Of a stretch of DNA of 64,000 nucleotides, positions 1 through 8,351 are shown in pieces. Below the pieces are notes generated by a model. The model was not told the origin of the DNA. It ran no database searches and saw only the letters and a list, made by a program, of their open reading frames with translations. Source of the stretch: Thermoprotei archaeon (GTDB lineage: Archaea > Thermoproteota > Thermoprotei > Thermofilales > B20-G17); assembly GCA_003650675.1 (NCBI GenBank), contig QMRH01000001.1, forward strand, positions 24,814 to 88,813. The letters are read 5' to 3'. Position 1 is the stretch's first letter. Every line of letters starts with the position of its first letter. The position numbers and the translations under genes are program-made.

Positions 1-201
1 CTTTCCAGCTCCTCTTTTAACAATATTTTCTAGTGTTCCTCCTCTGCTATGTTCCTTATATAATGCAAAGCTTATGGCATCTAGTATACTTGTTTTCCCT
101 GCACCATTAGGTCCCACTATAGCGATTATTCCTTCCGGGAATTGTAGCTTCGTATTATCGTGTGATACAAAGTTTTCTAGAATAATTTTTCTCAATATCA
201 T
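1..201 (-). CDS. rad50: Rad50 ATPase, N-terminal part (cut by window edge)
   Basis: Only the first 67 codons lie in the window; the gene continues beyond position 1. The visible part is the N-terminal half-ATPase: a beta-strand reading ILRKIILENFVSH, then a Walker A loop GPNGAGKTS at about residues 30-38. Rad50 is the ABC/SMC-type ATPase that clamps DNA ends and controls the Mre11 nuclease. The ATG at 199-201 overlaps the mre11 stop codon in an ATGA arrangement, so the two genes are translationally coupled. It is the last gene of the nurA-herA-mre11-rad50 operon. Identity is well supported by the motif plus operon position; the coiled coil, zinc hook and C-terminal ATPase half are not visible. 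Confidence 0.9.
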   Translation of the reverse strand, partial: MILRKIILENFVSHDNTKLQFPEGIIAIVGPNGAGKTSILDAISFALYKEHSRGGTLENIVKRGAGK

Positions 202-1343
202 TTCCAAGCACCTTTTTCATAGAACTTACGTGCCTGGTTTACGGCGCCTTCAATATCGCCTTGGGATAATAGATTGAAAAGCTCGTAGGCAAAACTTGCT
301 TTGGATTCATCCTTTAGAAACTCCCTCAAAAGGTCTTTGATACTTATTTTATCCATTTCTAAGGTTAATAGATCGGGTGTAAGTGGCTTCTCCTCTAGTT
401 GCCATCTAACGCCAAGTGCGTAAGGCTCGATGTACTTGGAGATAAGTTTCTGTAGAAAGACCCTGTTAATTGACGAACTTGTCTTTATTTCAAGATGAAT
501 TACAGGTTTCTTATTGAATCTTATGGAACGTATTTTCTCCATTATCTTTGCAAATTCTTTATCAAAGTTCTCTGAACTCTTTACCTTGAATTCAAGGTGG
601 GGTCTAATGTTCTCTAGGTTGATTTCATGTACATAGGGTTGGTCGCCGCTTAAATCCACAATATAGAAGCCTTTGCCGTTTTTTCTGTATTCATTATACT
701 CGTCTTTACTCCAAACTTCGGTTGATCCAGGATATGCTAGAATTCCTCTACCATAATTGGTTTTTAAACGTTTATGAATATGTCCCATAGCATAGTAGTC
801 AAAATTTGTGGGTAGGTCGCTTAAATCAAGTTCGTAGTCAAATGGGAGGTATTGTTGAACCGCTTGATGGAGGACAAGTATCCTTTTACTGTAGTTTTTA
901 GAATTCGAGGCTATTGCCTCTATCTTTGACATAAGAATCTTTTTGAAAGCACGTGGGGTGTATTCGACCCCTCCTATGAAAACTTTTTTGCCGAAAACAT
1001 CAAAGGGCTTGCTCGACCTTAATACTGTTACACCAAGTTGCTCAAATAATGCATGTGGAGGGAGCCCCTTTCTTCTAGGCTGATCATGGCTCCCGGGAAT
1101 CGCATAAATTTTAATACCTTTTTCATCCAGCTTCTTAACTGATTTTAAAACCGCTAATAGAGCTTCGGTGGATGGTCTGGAAGATTCGAAAAGATCGCCG
1201 GAGTGTACCACGAAATCTACTTTTTCTTTAATTATTTTGTCTATTGCTTCGTTAAATGCATCGTAAAAATCCTGCTCTCTTTCACGTAGATTATATTGTC
1301 GAAAACCCAGATGGGTATCAGATATATGGGCAAAAAACACCAT
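198..1343 (-). CDS. mre11: Mre11 nuclease
   Basis: This 381-residue protein is the double-strand-break nuclease subunit of the Mre11-Rad50 complex. Calcineurin-like phosphoesterase motifs appear in order: SDTHLG (D9, H11), SGDLF (D50), GSHDQP (about 84-89), LVLHQA (about H159) and GHIH (about 187-190). These are the di-manganese ligands of the family. The third motif reads GSHD where the textbook form is GNHD, so a metal-ligand Asn is replaced by Ser; I recall this variant in other archaeal Mre11 proteins. The C-terminal third is the expected capping and Rad50-binding region. The gene directly follows herA (start 1343, herA stop at 1344) and overlaps rad50 by 4 nt. Confidence 0.96.
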   Translation of the reverse strand: MVFFAHISDTHLGFRQYNLREREQDFYDAFNEAIDKIIKEKVDFVVHSGDLFESSRPSTEALLAVLKSVKKLDEKGIKIYAIPGSHDQPRRKGLPPHALFEQLGVTVLRSSKPFDVFGKKVFIGGVEYTPRAFKKILMSKIEAIASNSKNYSKRILVLHQAVQQYLPFDYELDLSDLPTNFDYYAMGHIHKRLKTNYGRGILAYPGSTEVWSKDEYNEYRKNGKGFYIVDLSGDQPYVHEINLENIRPHLEFKVKSSENFDKEFAKIMEKIRSIRFNKKPVIHLEIKTSSSINRVFLQKLISKYIEPYALGVRWQLEEKPLTPDLLTLEMDKISIKDLLREFLKDESKASFAYELFNLLSQGDIEGAVNQARKFYEKGAWK

Positions 1344-2837
1344 CTACCACTCCTCCGTTATGTCATTATAAGCTTTCTCTAGCTCCAGCTCTTCCTCGCG
1401 TATCCTCTTCCATTCAGAAACTATATCGATATCGCCTCCAGAAAGCTTGCCCTCAAACTTATTTATTTTAACTATAGCCGGTATTTTAACCATCAAGCCT
1501 AGTACGACTGCTTCACCGATATTGAGGGAAGGAAGTTGCTCCAAAAGATCTTCACTTAATGTTTCGCTAGCTTGCTGTACGAACCTTTGGTCAGATGGTT
1601 CAACGAGCCTCAAAACTATCATGTTATTGGCTTGTGATAAGGTGTCAGGATCCAATGCTTTAGGCCGTTGACTGACCAGACATAGTCCCAAACCGAATTT
1701 CCTACCTTCACGCGCTATACGGCTTATCCAGTATTTTGAGAGAGTGGATCTGCCCTTGGGCGCCAGTATATGAGCCTCTTCAAGCACAACAAACACTGGG
1801 AAGGCAAGCCCTTCTCCCGTACTTTTATAGCTTTTACGGGAGTACAGTAATGTTCTTAGATAGTGGCTTACAATGACATCAGAGGCATCCTCATCAAGAG
1901 CACCCAAGTCGACTACGTTTACATATCCAAGCTTTATCTGGTTTAATACTGAGGGAGCCTGGAGATCTATAATAAAACCATATTTATCTTGCATGGCCTC
2001 TAGCTTGTTCTGCACCGAGATCACTACATTTTTTGCGTCCCTGGATTTACTCTCCTCAGCTACATCATCAAGGGCTTTAACTAGGAGTTTAAAGAACATC
2101 TCTGTATCCTCCGGATGCCTTTTCAGGTGATTATAAACTTTCTTCAAAGCTTTTCTAAAGTAATATTCCTGCCTATGGGCTTTGTAATCGATATTTAAAA
2201 GTTTCAGTAGCTCGCTTAAATGCAGGTGTAACGGATTTACTCTTGGGGAAATCGGGTTCACGTCACCGTTTCTAAACCTAGCGTCGACATATTCTGAATG
2301 CATGTCAAATATGAGTACGGCTCCGCCAAGCCCTAGAATACCATCGCTTATAACTGCTACAGTATTAGATTTTCCAGCACCAGTTATTGCCAGTATGGCC
2401 AGGTGTCTAGAAACCATTCTATTTATATCAATATATACAGGAACTTCGGGGTTTGACGCAAGAACACCTATACATACACCTTTCTCTTTACAGGAGAAAA
2501 CATCCTTTAAAATTGAACTATCAGCTTCTCTTACCTCAGTTGCAGGTGGAGGAGGGACACGGGGTATCTCGAGGTTTTTGACATCACCAAGTATTTTTAT
2601 TATACCCTTTATATAGTAGTCTCTTTCACCTTCGAGATCTTTTATCCGTTCTACTACAGTGGGATCATGGATATCCTCGCTTAAAGCTACACTGCCCATA
2701 ACCACCCTTCTAACAATACCCAGCACCTTTTTTCCATCATATTCCAAGATAACGTATTGCCCCAGTCTCGGAGGCTTTTTCGATATGAAAATTACATGTG
2801 TTGGTGATGCTTCACCAACCACGTATCCAAGTTTCAT
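1344..2837 (-). CDS. herA: HerA DNA-end-resection helicase
   Basis: HerA is a hexameric FtsK/VirB4-type DNA translocase that works with NurA and Mre11-Rad50 to generate 3' single-stranded ends for recombination. The 497-residue sequence starts with a HAS-barrel-like domain (about 1-100), followed by a RecA-like core with Walker A TGAGKSNT near residues 152-159, an IFDMHSEY segment near 176-183, and a Walker B-like VVLEEAHIL further on. A late RIAREGRKFG stretch fits the HerA arginine region. The ATG at 2837 is preceded by a good AGGGAGGTG ribosome site and overlaps the nurA stop codon by 4 nt. Length and order are typical of archaeal HerA. Confidence 0.96.
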   Translation of the reverse strand: MKLGYVVGEASPTHVIFISKKPPRLGQYVILEYDGKKVLGIVRRVVMGSVALSEDIHDPTVVERIKDLEGERDYYIKGIIKILGDVKNLEIPRVPPPPATEVREADSSILKDVFSCKEKGVCIGVLASNPEVPVYIDINRMVSRHLAILAITGAGKSNTVAVISDGILGLGGAVLIFDMHSEYVDARFRNGDVNPISPRVNPLHLHLSELLKLLNIDYKAHRQEYYFRKALKKVYNHLKRHPEDTEMFFKLLVKALDDVAEESKSRDAKNVVISVQNKLEAMQDKYGFIIDLQAPSVLNQIKLGYVNVVDLGALDEDASDVIVSHYLRTLLYSRKSYKSTGEGLAFPVFVVLEEAHILAPKGRSTLSKYWISRIAREGRKFGLGLCLVSQRPKALDPDTLSQANNMIVLRLVEPSDQRFVQQASETLSEDLLEQLPSLNIGEAVVLGLMVKIPAIVKINKFEGKLSGGDIDIVSEWKRIREEELELEKAYNDITEEW

Positions 2838-4051
2838 AGCAACACCTCCCTCCCTCTCTCTTCATGATAGAGACTTAAAATACGGTAGATTCTTAACATA
2901 TCTTCCCCACGGATTTCAACCTCCTGATGGGCTCTTCGAAGGGGATATGGGTATCCCCTTACCGTGAAAACTGAAAGGTCATCAAGTAATTTTTTAATAT
3001 CCTCCATACTCCTTTCCCCAAAAACCTCTATCCTAAAAACCTGTTCTCTCGGTTCAAGCCGAGCATAAAACACCGTGAACATAAGATCCTCACTAAAATC
3101 CAAATAATTTTTTAATGCTTTCGGTAAAGATAACTTAACCACATTAGGCTTGGAGAAACCTGTATTCTGAGTAAGCTTATCGAAAATAACTAGGTCGGGC
3201 TTTAAGCTATACCTGAAGTACCGTCTACTTGTGGATGTTTTGGAGATCGCCACAAGTTTTCCACCATATCGTCTAAAAAGTTTAATTAAGACATTCAGCA
3301 ACTCCACCTTCTCGAGGGTAAGCATCGAGTTTAGAAGAACATCTGTATCAAGATCCCTGCCGATAATATCCGTTGCCTTTTCCTCCGCGAGGATGTCAAG
3401 CTTAGGCTCATTAATAGCGTTAATGTATTTTTCCATGAAATCAGGATCCAGATTAATAAACATTTTTATATCATTTTCAATACCCCTAAGCTTAACAAGA
3501 AAACTTATAAAAGATCCATCTATTAAAGAAAGATCCAGTTCGCCCTCCTCTATGAGATTCAAAGTAGTTTTAGCCTCCAAAATACCCATTTGGGCTCTAA
3601 CCCTCTCTAGCACGTTCTCTGATGGAGGTAGAAGACCGACTTTCCCGGTTTTCACCTCTTTTTCAAAACCATTTCTCGAATAAAGAATAGAAACCGCGTT
3701 TATAGCATACAACATAAATCCTCTAAACTCCATGAAATTGAGGCTACCGTCTGTGGCTGAAACCCTAAACTCCCTTTCAAAAGAAGAAGGGTTATATTTA
3801 ATCCACCGTTCTATAGCATCTTTTTTATTAACTCTTAGGCTTTGTGCATTCTCGAGTATCTCTTCTCTATGCTGTAGAGCATACTCAATGAGTTCTGGAA
3901 TCAATTCCACATCCCCAACATTCTTATCTATTATAATTTTATTAAGTAAAGCTCTTAAAATAACGAATCGATAAAAGGAGCATGAAAGTAATTTAATTAA
4001 CCTCCACTTACATGAACACCAACTATCTACAGGTGATATCCATCTAAACAC
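2834..4051 (-). CDS. nurA: NurA 5'-3' nuclease
   Basis: NurA is the RNase H-like nuclease threaded by the HerA hexamer during end resection. The conserved ATDGS motif (about residues 99-103), in which Asp binds manganese, is followed by a second acidic block LSLIDGS (about 175-180), both hallmarks of the family. The C-terminal region ends with basic and acidic segments usual for NurA. The first canonical start is the GTG at 4051, giving 405 residues; the first ~35 residues are Cys/Trp-rich and unlike family N-termini, so the real start may be further in, although no ATG, GTG or TTG occurs there in frame. A TATA-like TTTATTA lies about 30 nt upstream of the GTG. First gene of the operon with herA, mre11 and rad50. 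Confidence 0.9.
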   Translation of the reverse strand: MFRWISPVDSWCSCKWRLIKLLSCSFYRFVILRALLNKIIIDKNVGDVELIPELIEYALQHREEILENAQSLRVNKKDAIERWIKYNPSSFEREFRVSATDGSLNFMEFRGFMLYAINAVSILYSRNGFEKEVKTGKVGLLPPSENVLERVRAQMGILEAKTTLNLIEEGELDLSLIDGSFISFLVKLRGIENDIKMFINLDPDFMEKYINAINEPKLDILAEEKATDIIGRDLDTDVLLNSMLTLEKVELLNVLIKLFRRYGGKLVAISKTSTSRRYFRYSLKPDLVIFDKLTQNTGFSKPNVVKLSLPKALKNYLDFSEDLMFTVFYARLEPREQVFRIEVFGERSMEDIKKLLDDLSVFTVRGYPYPLRRAHQEVEIRGEDMLRIYRILSLYHEERGREVLL

Positions 4052-4109
4052 TTGAAAATCAGTTCCTTTTCAAGCTTCTAATAAATTAACAAATTATTTT
4101 ACTGCCAAA

Positions 4110-4211
4110 CTAAAATTCCTCCTCCCAGACCTCCTCTAGTTCTTCCCACTCTTCTTCTTCCTCTTCCTCCTCCCACCACTCTTCTTCTTCGTCAAAAATA
4201 CGTGATCTCAT
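4110..4211 (-). CDS. Small acidic Trp-containing microprotein (33 aa)
   Basis: I do not recognise this gene. It begins MRSRIFD and the remaining residues are almost only Glu, with Trp at 12, 13, 22 and 29, plus single Leu, Val and Phe residues; 21 of the 33 residues are Asp or Glu. Evidence that it is a real gene: the ATG at 4211 is preceded by GGAGGT with an 8-nt spacer, and a TTTATAAG TATA box sits at 4252-4259, at the right distance for a start site near 4229. The product would be strongly negative and could mimic nucleic acid or bind a basic partner; that is inference. It lies between nurA and the isopentenyl phosphate kinase gene, all on the minus strand. Confidence 0.6.
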   Translation of the reverse strand: MRSRIFDEEEEWWEEEEEEEEWEELEEVWEEEF

Positions 4212-4251
4212 AGACCCTAACCTCCGGTCGCAGGAAAACTATTTCTTAAAA

Positions 4252-4259
4252 CTTATAAA
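4252..4259 (-). promoter_or_regulatory. TATA box for the acidic microprotein
   Basis: On the minus strand the sequence AAATTTATAAGTTTT contains a consensus archaeal TATA element. It is about 30 nt upstream of a GGAGGT ribosome site and 41-48 nt upstream of the ATG at 4211. Confidence 0.55.
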
Positions 4260-4290
4260 TTTAACTAAAAAGCAGTTAAAGTATATTGAT

Positions 4291-5088
4291 TCACCACCCT
4301 AGAATCAACGTATAGTCCCCTTCCTCGCCTTTAACCATTCTAATTAAATTTCTCGGTTCAATTAAACTCCCCACGCAGACCGGTATCCCCTTACATACTA
4401 TTTTAGAAACATAGTTAATTTTTTCCTTAAGTCCCCCTGTAACATCAGGCACCATAATTTTACTTGTATCAAGTGCTTTAAGGAGTTTAAGTGGTATTTT
4501 TCTAAATAGCTTTGCGTCAGGGTAGAGTTTTGGATTTTTATCATATATTCCTTTTACATCTGTTCCAAATACAACTTTGCTCGGCTTGAATTTTTCCGCG
4601 AGGAAATAAATTATCTGGTCACCTGATACTATGGAAAAGCCTTTATCTAGATCTAATACTACATCTCCCTGTAGAAGGGGAACGAAACCCTTCACTAAGG
4701 CCGTTTTCACGGGTTCAAGGAAAAATTTCTCTATCACACCATTACGTGCTATTATTAGACAGGAGGGGTGTAAAGGTGTTACAGGTAAACCTGTTTCTAC
4801 CAGTATTTTTGAAACAACCTCATCTAGGAGCAACATAGCTTTTCTTGTAGCTAAGTATCCTTTAATACTCTGCAACCCTTTATAGCCTTCGTTGACGGAA
4901 TATCTTGTTGCCGTCCAATGACCATACGATCCTCCTCCATGTACGAGAATGAATTTCCAACCCTCCTCCCATAACTCCACCAACTGTTCAGCCACACTAG
5001 ATAGTACTTTCTCATTTGGTGTACAAGGCTTATCTTTAATAGTTATAGCTGATCCCCCAAGTTTTATCGCGACAAGTTTTCTTTTTAT
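4291..5088 (-). CDS. Isopentenyl phosphate kinase, start codon uncertain
   Basis: This amino acid kinase phosphorylates isopentenyl phosphate to IPP in the archaeal mevalonate pathway. The family motif VHGGGSYGH, with the catalytic His, is clear, as are GDVVLD, FGTDVKG and DVTGG segments. The first canonical in-frame start (GTG, 4995) would remove the essential N-terminal KLGGS loop, which is encoded just upstream in the same open frame (about 5050-5075) and is needed for phosphate binding. No ATG, GTG or TTG precedes it before the stop at 5110-5112. Either the ATA at 5088 (giving KRKLVAIKLGGS after position 1, with GGGGTG upstream) is used, or one base of the A5 run at 5082-5086 is an artefact and translation starts at a GTG about 10 nt upstream. 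About 265 residues. Confidence 0.88.
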   Translation of the reverse strand: MKRKLVAIKLGGSAITIKDKPCTPNEKVLSSVAEQLVELWEEGWKFILVHGGGSYGHWTATRYSVNEGYKGLQSIKGYLATRKAMLLLDEVVSKILVETGLPVTPLHPSCLIIARNGVIEKFFLEPVKTALVKGFVPLLQGDVVLDLDKGFSIVSGDQIIYFLAEKFKPSKVVFGTDVKGIYDKNPKLYPDAKLFRKIPLKLLKALDTSKIMVPDVTGGLKEKINYVSKIVCKGIPVCVGSLIEPRNLIRMVKGEEGDYTLILGW

Positions 5089-5369
5089 CCCTACACACCC
5101 CGTTTGTCCCTATCGCTTCATTCCATTTAAAAATATTGTTTTTGGTCTTCGATCTCCCTTTCCCGCCTTAATGATAACAGGGATCTCCGTTGAAAAGCGG
5201 AAAGATGGATTTTCTACTTTGCAGATCATATATGTCCGTTGGCGGGTCTCATTAAGATTAGTTATAGATAAAGTATAGAAGAGCGTTCCCTTAGAAATAT
5301 TTAGAATATAAGAAAGAAGGCGAAGGAAACGGTGAGGATACCTCCTGTACATCTCTTTGGTGAAATAAA

Positions 5370-5560
5370 ATGATGAAGGAAGTGGTTGCCCGTGCATGGT
5401 GTTTAGGTTATTTTTGAAACTATGGGAACTTGTGTGGGTTTCTCCCTTAGCCGCCTCGCCTCTAGTTGGTGGTTTATCGGGGGCTACATTGACCGCCACC
5501 ACAGAGGCGGTCTTACGGGGGAGTGCTGTCATCGGCTAAGCCTGACGGCATCTAAGGCGA
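5370..5560 (-). mobile_element. Probable relic of an IS200/IS605-type element 3' end
   Basis: This stretch is visibly more GC-rich than its surroundings and has a perfect 7-bp hairpin (GACCGCC/GGCGGTC, 8-nt loop) at 5491-5512. Read on the minus strand it gives peptide pieces such as VNVAPDKPPTRGEA, which resemble the low-complexity tails of archaeal TnpB genes and the guide-RNA region that overlaps them. No transposase domain remains. The 140-residue open frame over 5110-5532 mixes this with unrelated AT-rich sequence and I do not believe it is a gene. The assignment rests on memory of similar tails and on composition, so it is tentative. Confidence 0.35.
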
Positions 5561-5604
5561 GTAGGTAAAACACCATACATAAGCTTCGAGCTCCCATAAC
5601 TCCA

Positions 5605-6040
5605 AAATACCCTAAATACCCAAATAAACCACTAGTCTCTGTAAAAACGATTTTGAATAAACACAAAAAGTGATGAATGGTTTTTGGATGATTATTCTTT
5701 AAATCCTTATCGGTTTTGTGATTTTAACTGTATTTACTGCTATATTCGGGGGAGTAGATATAGAAAGAATGTGAAGCAAGTTTTAGCGGCTAAAATAAAT
5801 GCTCCGATTTTGCTTGAAAGAGAGCTGCGAAGAAGAGCAAAGGGAAGAGAGTATGGTTTTATTGCTTTAAGCTCAGTAACCGAGCCCTGGATACATATTG
5901 AAGAGAATACAAACTTACGAGAAGATGTTTAAAAATTATAGCAAAATTTAGATTCCCTGTCCCCTGTCTAACGAAGTCAACCCTAATTTTAAGGGACTTA
6001 GACTTACTGGAGGAAATTGATAAAAAGCATGTTACAAATA
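5605..6040 (+). pseudogene. Broken SplB-like radical SAM gene
   Basis: Three frames together spell the N-terminal half of a COG1533 (SplB/DNA photolyase-like) radical SAM protein: VKTILNKHKK (frame ending at 5672), then DEWFLDDYSLNPYR and a cluster C-x3-C-x2-C (CDFNCIYC) followed by IRGSRY, then, after a one-base loss near 5906, YKLTRRCLKIIAKFRFP and LTKSTLILRDLDLLEEI up to about 6034. A conserved Gly after NPYR is Phe here. The frame is broken near 5670 and near 5906, and the rest of the gene is replaced at about 6040 by IS-like sequence. Breaks could be sequencing errors, but loss of the C-terminal half indicates a real pseudogene. Confidence 0.7.
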
Positions 6041-6190
6041 TGACGCCGGAAAGCCCCTTTCTCCAGAAGGGGGATGGGCACCCGCCGTAATGGAGGTATG
6101 TCCATCGGGCTGGTGGCACAGCCACTGCTTCGATGAATCCCCCACGAGAAGCAAGAATCTCCCCACTAAAGTGGGGAAAGTGTCAATGCC
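6041..6190 (+). mobile_element. IS200/IS605-like non-coding relic with right-end hairpins
   Basis: This GC-rich stretch has no coding potential but has a series of stems: CCCCTTTCT/AGAAGGGG near 6052-6070, GTGGC/GCCAC near 6112-6124, and a perfect CCCCACT-AA-AGTGGGG hairpin at 6161-6176. The layout ATCCCCCAC...CCCCACTAAAGTGGGG is what right ends and guide-RNA scaffolds of archaeal IS200/IS605 elements look like. It abuts the truncated radical SAM pseudogene at about 6040, so it may be the insertion that broke it, or a tnpB-less miniature derivative. No transposase gene is present. The right boundary is a guess. Confidence 0.5.
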
Positions 6191-6326
6191 GAAATACAGG
6201 TAGCTTTTCAAAATATTTGGGCAACCGAGCAAAGAGCATCAAAGAAAGCTTGAAAAAAGACAAGAGGTTTCTGCAAAAAGTTCAGAATAAGATACAATGT
6301 AGTTTAAATATCTATCATATTGTAAC
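6191..6326. other. Intergenic debris
   Basis: AT-rich sequence between the IS-like relic and the polyprenyl synthase gene. A short plus-strand frame ending near 6330 has a Lys-rich tail but no recognisable domain. It could be the end of the disrupted radical SAM gene; I see nothing that proves it. Confidence 0.3.
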
Positions 6327-7352
6327 CTAGAACTTCCTTTTAACTATAAAATCAGCTAGTTTCTCGAGCTTTGATCTAGCCTGTGACACTGGCAGTCCAA
6401 GCAACGACTTCTTTGCGTCTTCCACGAGCGTCAAAGCCATGTTATAGACCTCTTCCCTAGCGTTAGTCATAGAAATTATTTTGATAGCTTTTCTTACATC
6501 TTCTTCGCTTATTTTCTCGCTTCTTAATATCTCCAGCAAATCTTCTCTTTTTTCTTTAGGGAGATTTTGTAGTGCTTTAAGAATTATGGCGTTACCGAGC
6601 TTGTGTTCTAGAATATCTTTACCAACCTTTTTTCCAAATGTTTTTTCTTCGCCGAAAATGTCTAAAAGATCATCTATGAGTTGGAAGGCAATCCCTATTT
6701 TTCGTCCATACTTTGCTAATGCATCACATTGAACTGGGGGAGCATCAGCTATTATTGCACCGGCTAAACAGGCTGCCTCTATAAGTGCCGCAGTTTTATA
6801 TTCGATCATTCTAAGATAATCGCTGAAATCTATTTCCCTGTACCTGTGCTTTACGATATATTCTTCTCTTCTACCCGCCTGTTCAAAGAGTATGTCAAGT
6901 CTTTCGCCTTCTATTATGCGTTTTATAGTTTCTGCTATTAATGCATGTAACTCAAGGGGCTTCTTGCTCTGGTTCACTAGCTCGCTTATGGATTCACGGT
7001 AGTGAAGGGCAGCTAAGAGAGCCATTATATCTCCATAAAGTTTCCTGACAGTGGGTTTTCCCCTCCTAATCTCTCCTCTGTCAATGATATCGTCGAATAT
7101 CAGGGAGTATTCATGTATCAGTTCTATTGCAGCGGCTACAGGTAGCGCGTCCTCTCTGCTTCCGCCGCATGCTTCACAGGATAATATGACAAGAGCAGGT
7201 CTGACGCGTTTCCCCCCGGTTTTAACCTGATGCAGAACTATTTCAAGGAAATCGCTACTAACCATGTTTGCTAAAGCCTTCTCCATAAAGGGATCCACTA
7301 ACCTTCCAACCTCACTTAATTCTCCTAAAATATCCTCCATTTTAGCCATCAC
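6327..7352 (-). CDS. Polyprenyl (geranylgeranyl) diphosphate synthase
   Basis: This trans-prenyltransferase condenses IPP with allylic diphosphates to make the C20 (or longer) chains of archaeal lipids. The 341 residues contain GGKRVRP (about 46-52) for IPP binding, the first Asp-rich motif DDIID (87-91) with Tyr five residues before it, as in archaeal type-I GGPP synthases, and the second Asp-rich motif DDLLD (227-231). A Tyr at that position usually limits product length to about C20; that is family knowledge, not tested here. The region after the first motif (LYGDIMALLAALHYRES) deviates from the usual AILAGD element. The gene lies in the same direction as the IPP-forming kinase, separated by pseudogene debris. 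Confidence 0.9.
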   Translation of the reverse strand: MMAKMEDILGELSEVGRLVDPFMEKALANMVSSDFLEIVLHQVKTGGKRVRPALVILSCEACGGSREDALPVAAAIELIHEYSLIFDDIIDRGEIRRGKPTVRKLYGDIMALLAALHYRESISELVNQSKKPLELHALIAETIKRIIEGERLDILFEQAGRREEYIVKHRYREIDFSDYLRMIEYKTAALIEAACLAGAIIADAPPVQCDALAKYGRKIGIAFQLIDDLLDIFGEEKTFGKKVGKDILEHKLGNAIILKALQNLPKEKREDLLEILRSEKISEEDVRKAIKIISMTNAREEVYNMALTLVEDAKKSLLGLPVSQARSKLEKLADFIVKRKF

Positions 7353-7454
7353 TTATCCCCTATAGATCTGTTTACAGGTATTCTAGACACTATTATACTT
7401 ATTATTTTACAGTATCTGCTTTTTCATCCGAACCTCACATGTAACTGGAAGCTA

Positions 7455-8276
7455 TTACAGGGTGTTGGAGAAGGACTGCTTTGACCTAGGAGGTGGAATA
7501 TAGAAAACTAGTTTTCCGTTTATCCAGTCCCTCAAAACTATTCTAGCAGCTTCCTCGATGTTTAGTTTACCGCCTTTCAGAAGTAGTCCACGCTTCAACG
7601 CTATTTCTCTGAGTATTTCCTCAGGTGTTTTAGATTGCACTTTATATGTTTCTTTGAAAACCTCCGGGTGCAGTTTTAGACCTAATTTTATTAGTTTACA
7701 GGCTGTCCCTACAGGATCTGACAGATCCTCGGGGTTTAATGCAAAACGTAGTACGAGGGTGACCTCACTTTCTCTTAAAGGTATTACTCCTGGAGTATCT
7801 ATTACCTTAAGCCATCTAGATGCCCTATACTCTTGAACATGTTTAGTATACCCGGCCTTGGGAGAGGTTGATGCCGAATGTCTTCCCTTTAAGATATTGA
7901 TTATACTGGATTTTCCTACGTTGGGATATCCTACAACAGCAACCTTTACTACAGGCTTATTGCCGGGAACTACTTTTCTTATGGTTTTCCATAGAAATGT
8001 TGTGCCAAGCCTTTTCCGGGCGCTGATGTAAATAGTCGGATATTCTTTTTCAAAAACATTTTTCCATTCATCCATAATTTCTCGAGGTACTAGGTCAGCC
8101 TTATTTATTACAAGTATAAGAGGTTTACCGAGCCGTGAAACCAGTTTCTCCAGTTTCAGGGATCTCGTACCCATCGGGTTTCTAGCTTCAAGCACCTCAA
8201 GTACAACATCAGCATTTCTTATTATTTTACGGACCTTACGCCAAGCCTCTCTAAAAGATGATTTATCCATGCTCAT
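7455..8276 (-). CDS. Circularly permuted GTPase, RbgA/YlqF-like
   Basis: The GTPase motifs occur in permuted order: G4 NKAD (58-61), G5 SAR (85-87), G1 GYPNVGKSS (116-124), a Thr-containing switch (GYTKH, about 142-146) and G3 DTPG (160-163). This arrangement defines the YlqF/RbgA/Nug1 group, whose members act in large ribosomal subunit assembly. A C-terminal helical domain follows, with an ANTAR-like RNA-binding role in relatives. At 273 residues it is normal for archaeal members. It is followed at a distance by the polyprenyl synthase gene and is preceded by the XTP pyrophosphatase gene on the same strand. The first ATG (8276) is taken; a second Met lies at residue 3. Confidence 0.9.
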   Translation of the reverse strand: MSMDKSSFREAWRKVRKIIRNADVVLEVLEARNPMGTRSLKLEKLVSRLGKPLILVINKADLVPREIMDEWKNVFEKEYPTIYISARKRLGTTFLWKTIRKVVPGNKPVVKVAVVGYPNVGKSSIINILKGRHSASTSPKAGYTKHVQEYRASRWLKVIDTPGVIPLRESEVTLVLRFALNPEDLSDPVGTACKLIKLGLKLHPEVFKETYKVQSKTPEEILREIALKRGLLLKGGKLNIEEAARIVLRDWINGKLVFYIPPPRSKQSFSNTL

Positions 8277-8351
8277 CTTCTACTGTCTAGAAAAACATGT
8301 TTCGGTTAATAAATCTTCTTGAAGATAATGAATGTGGAAACTGATTTATTT

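Noticed and set aside
5110..5532. 140-codon minus-strand open frame as a protein
   Set aside because: Composition shifts abruptly inside it, it overlaps a hairpin-rich GC island, and no domain is recognisable; better explained as mobile-element remains plus upstream sequence.
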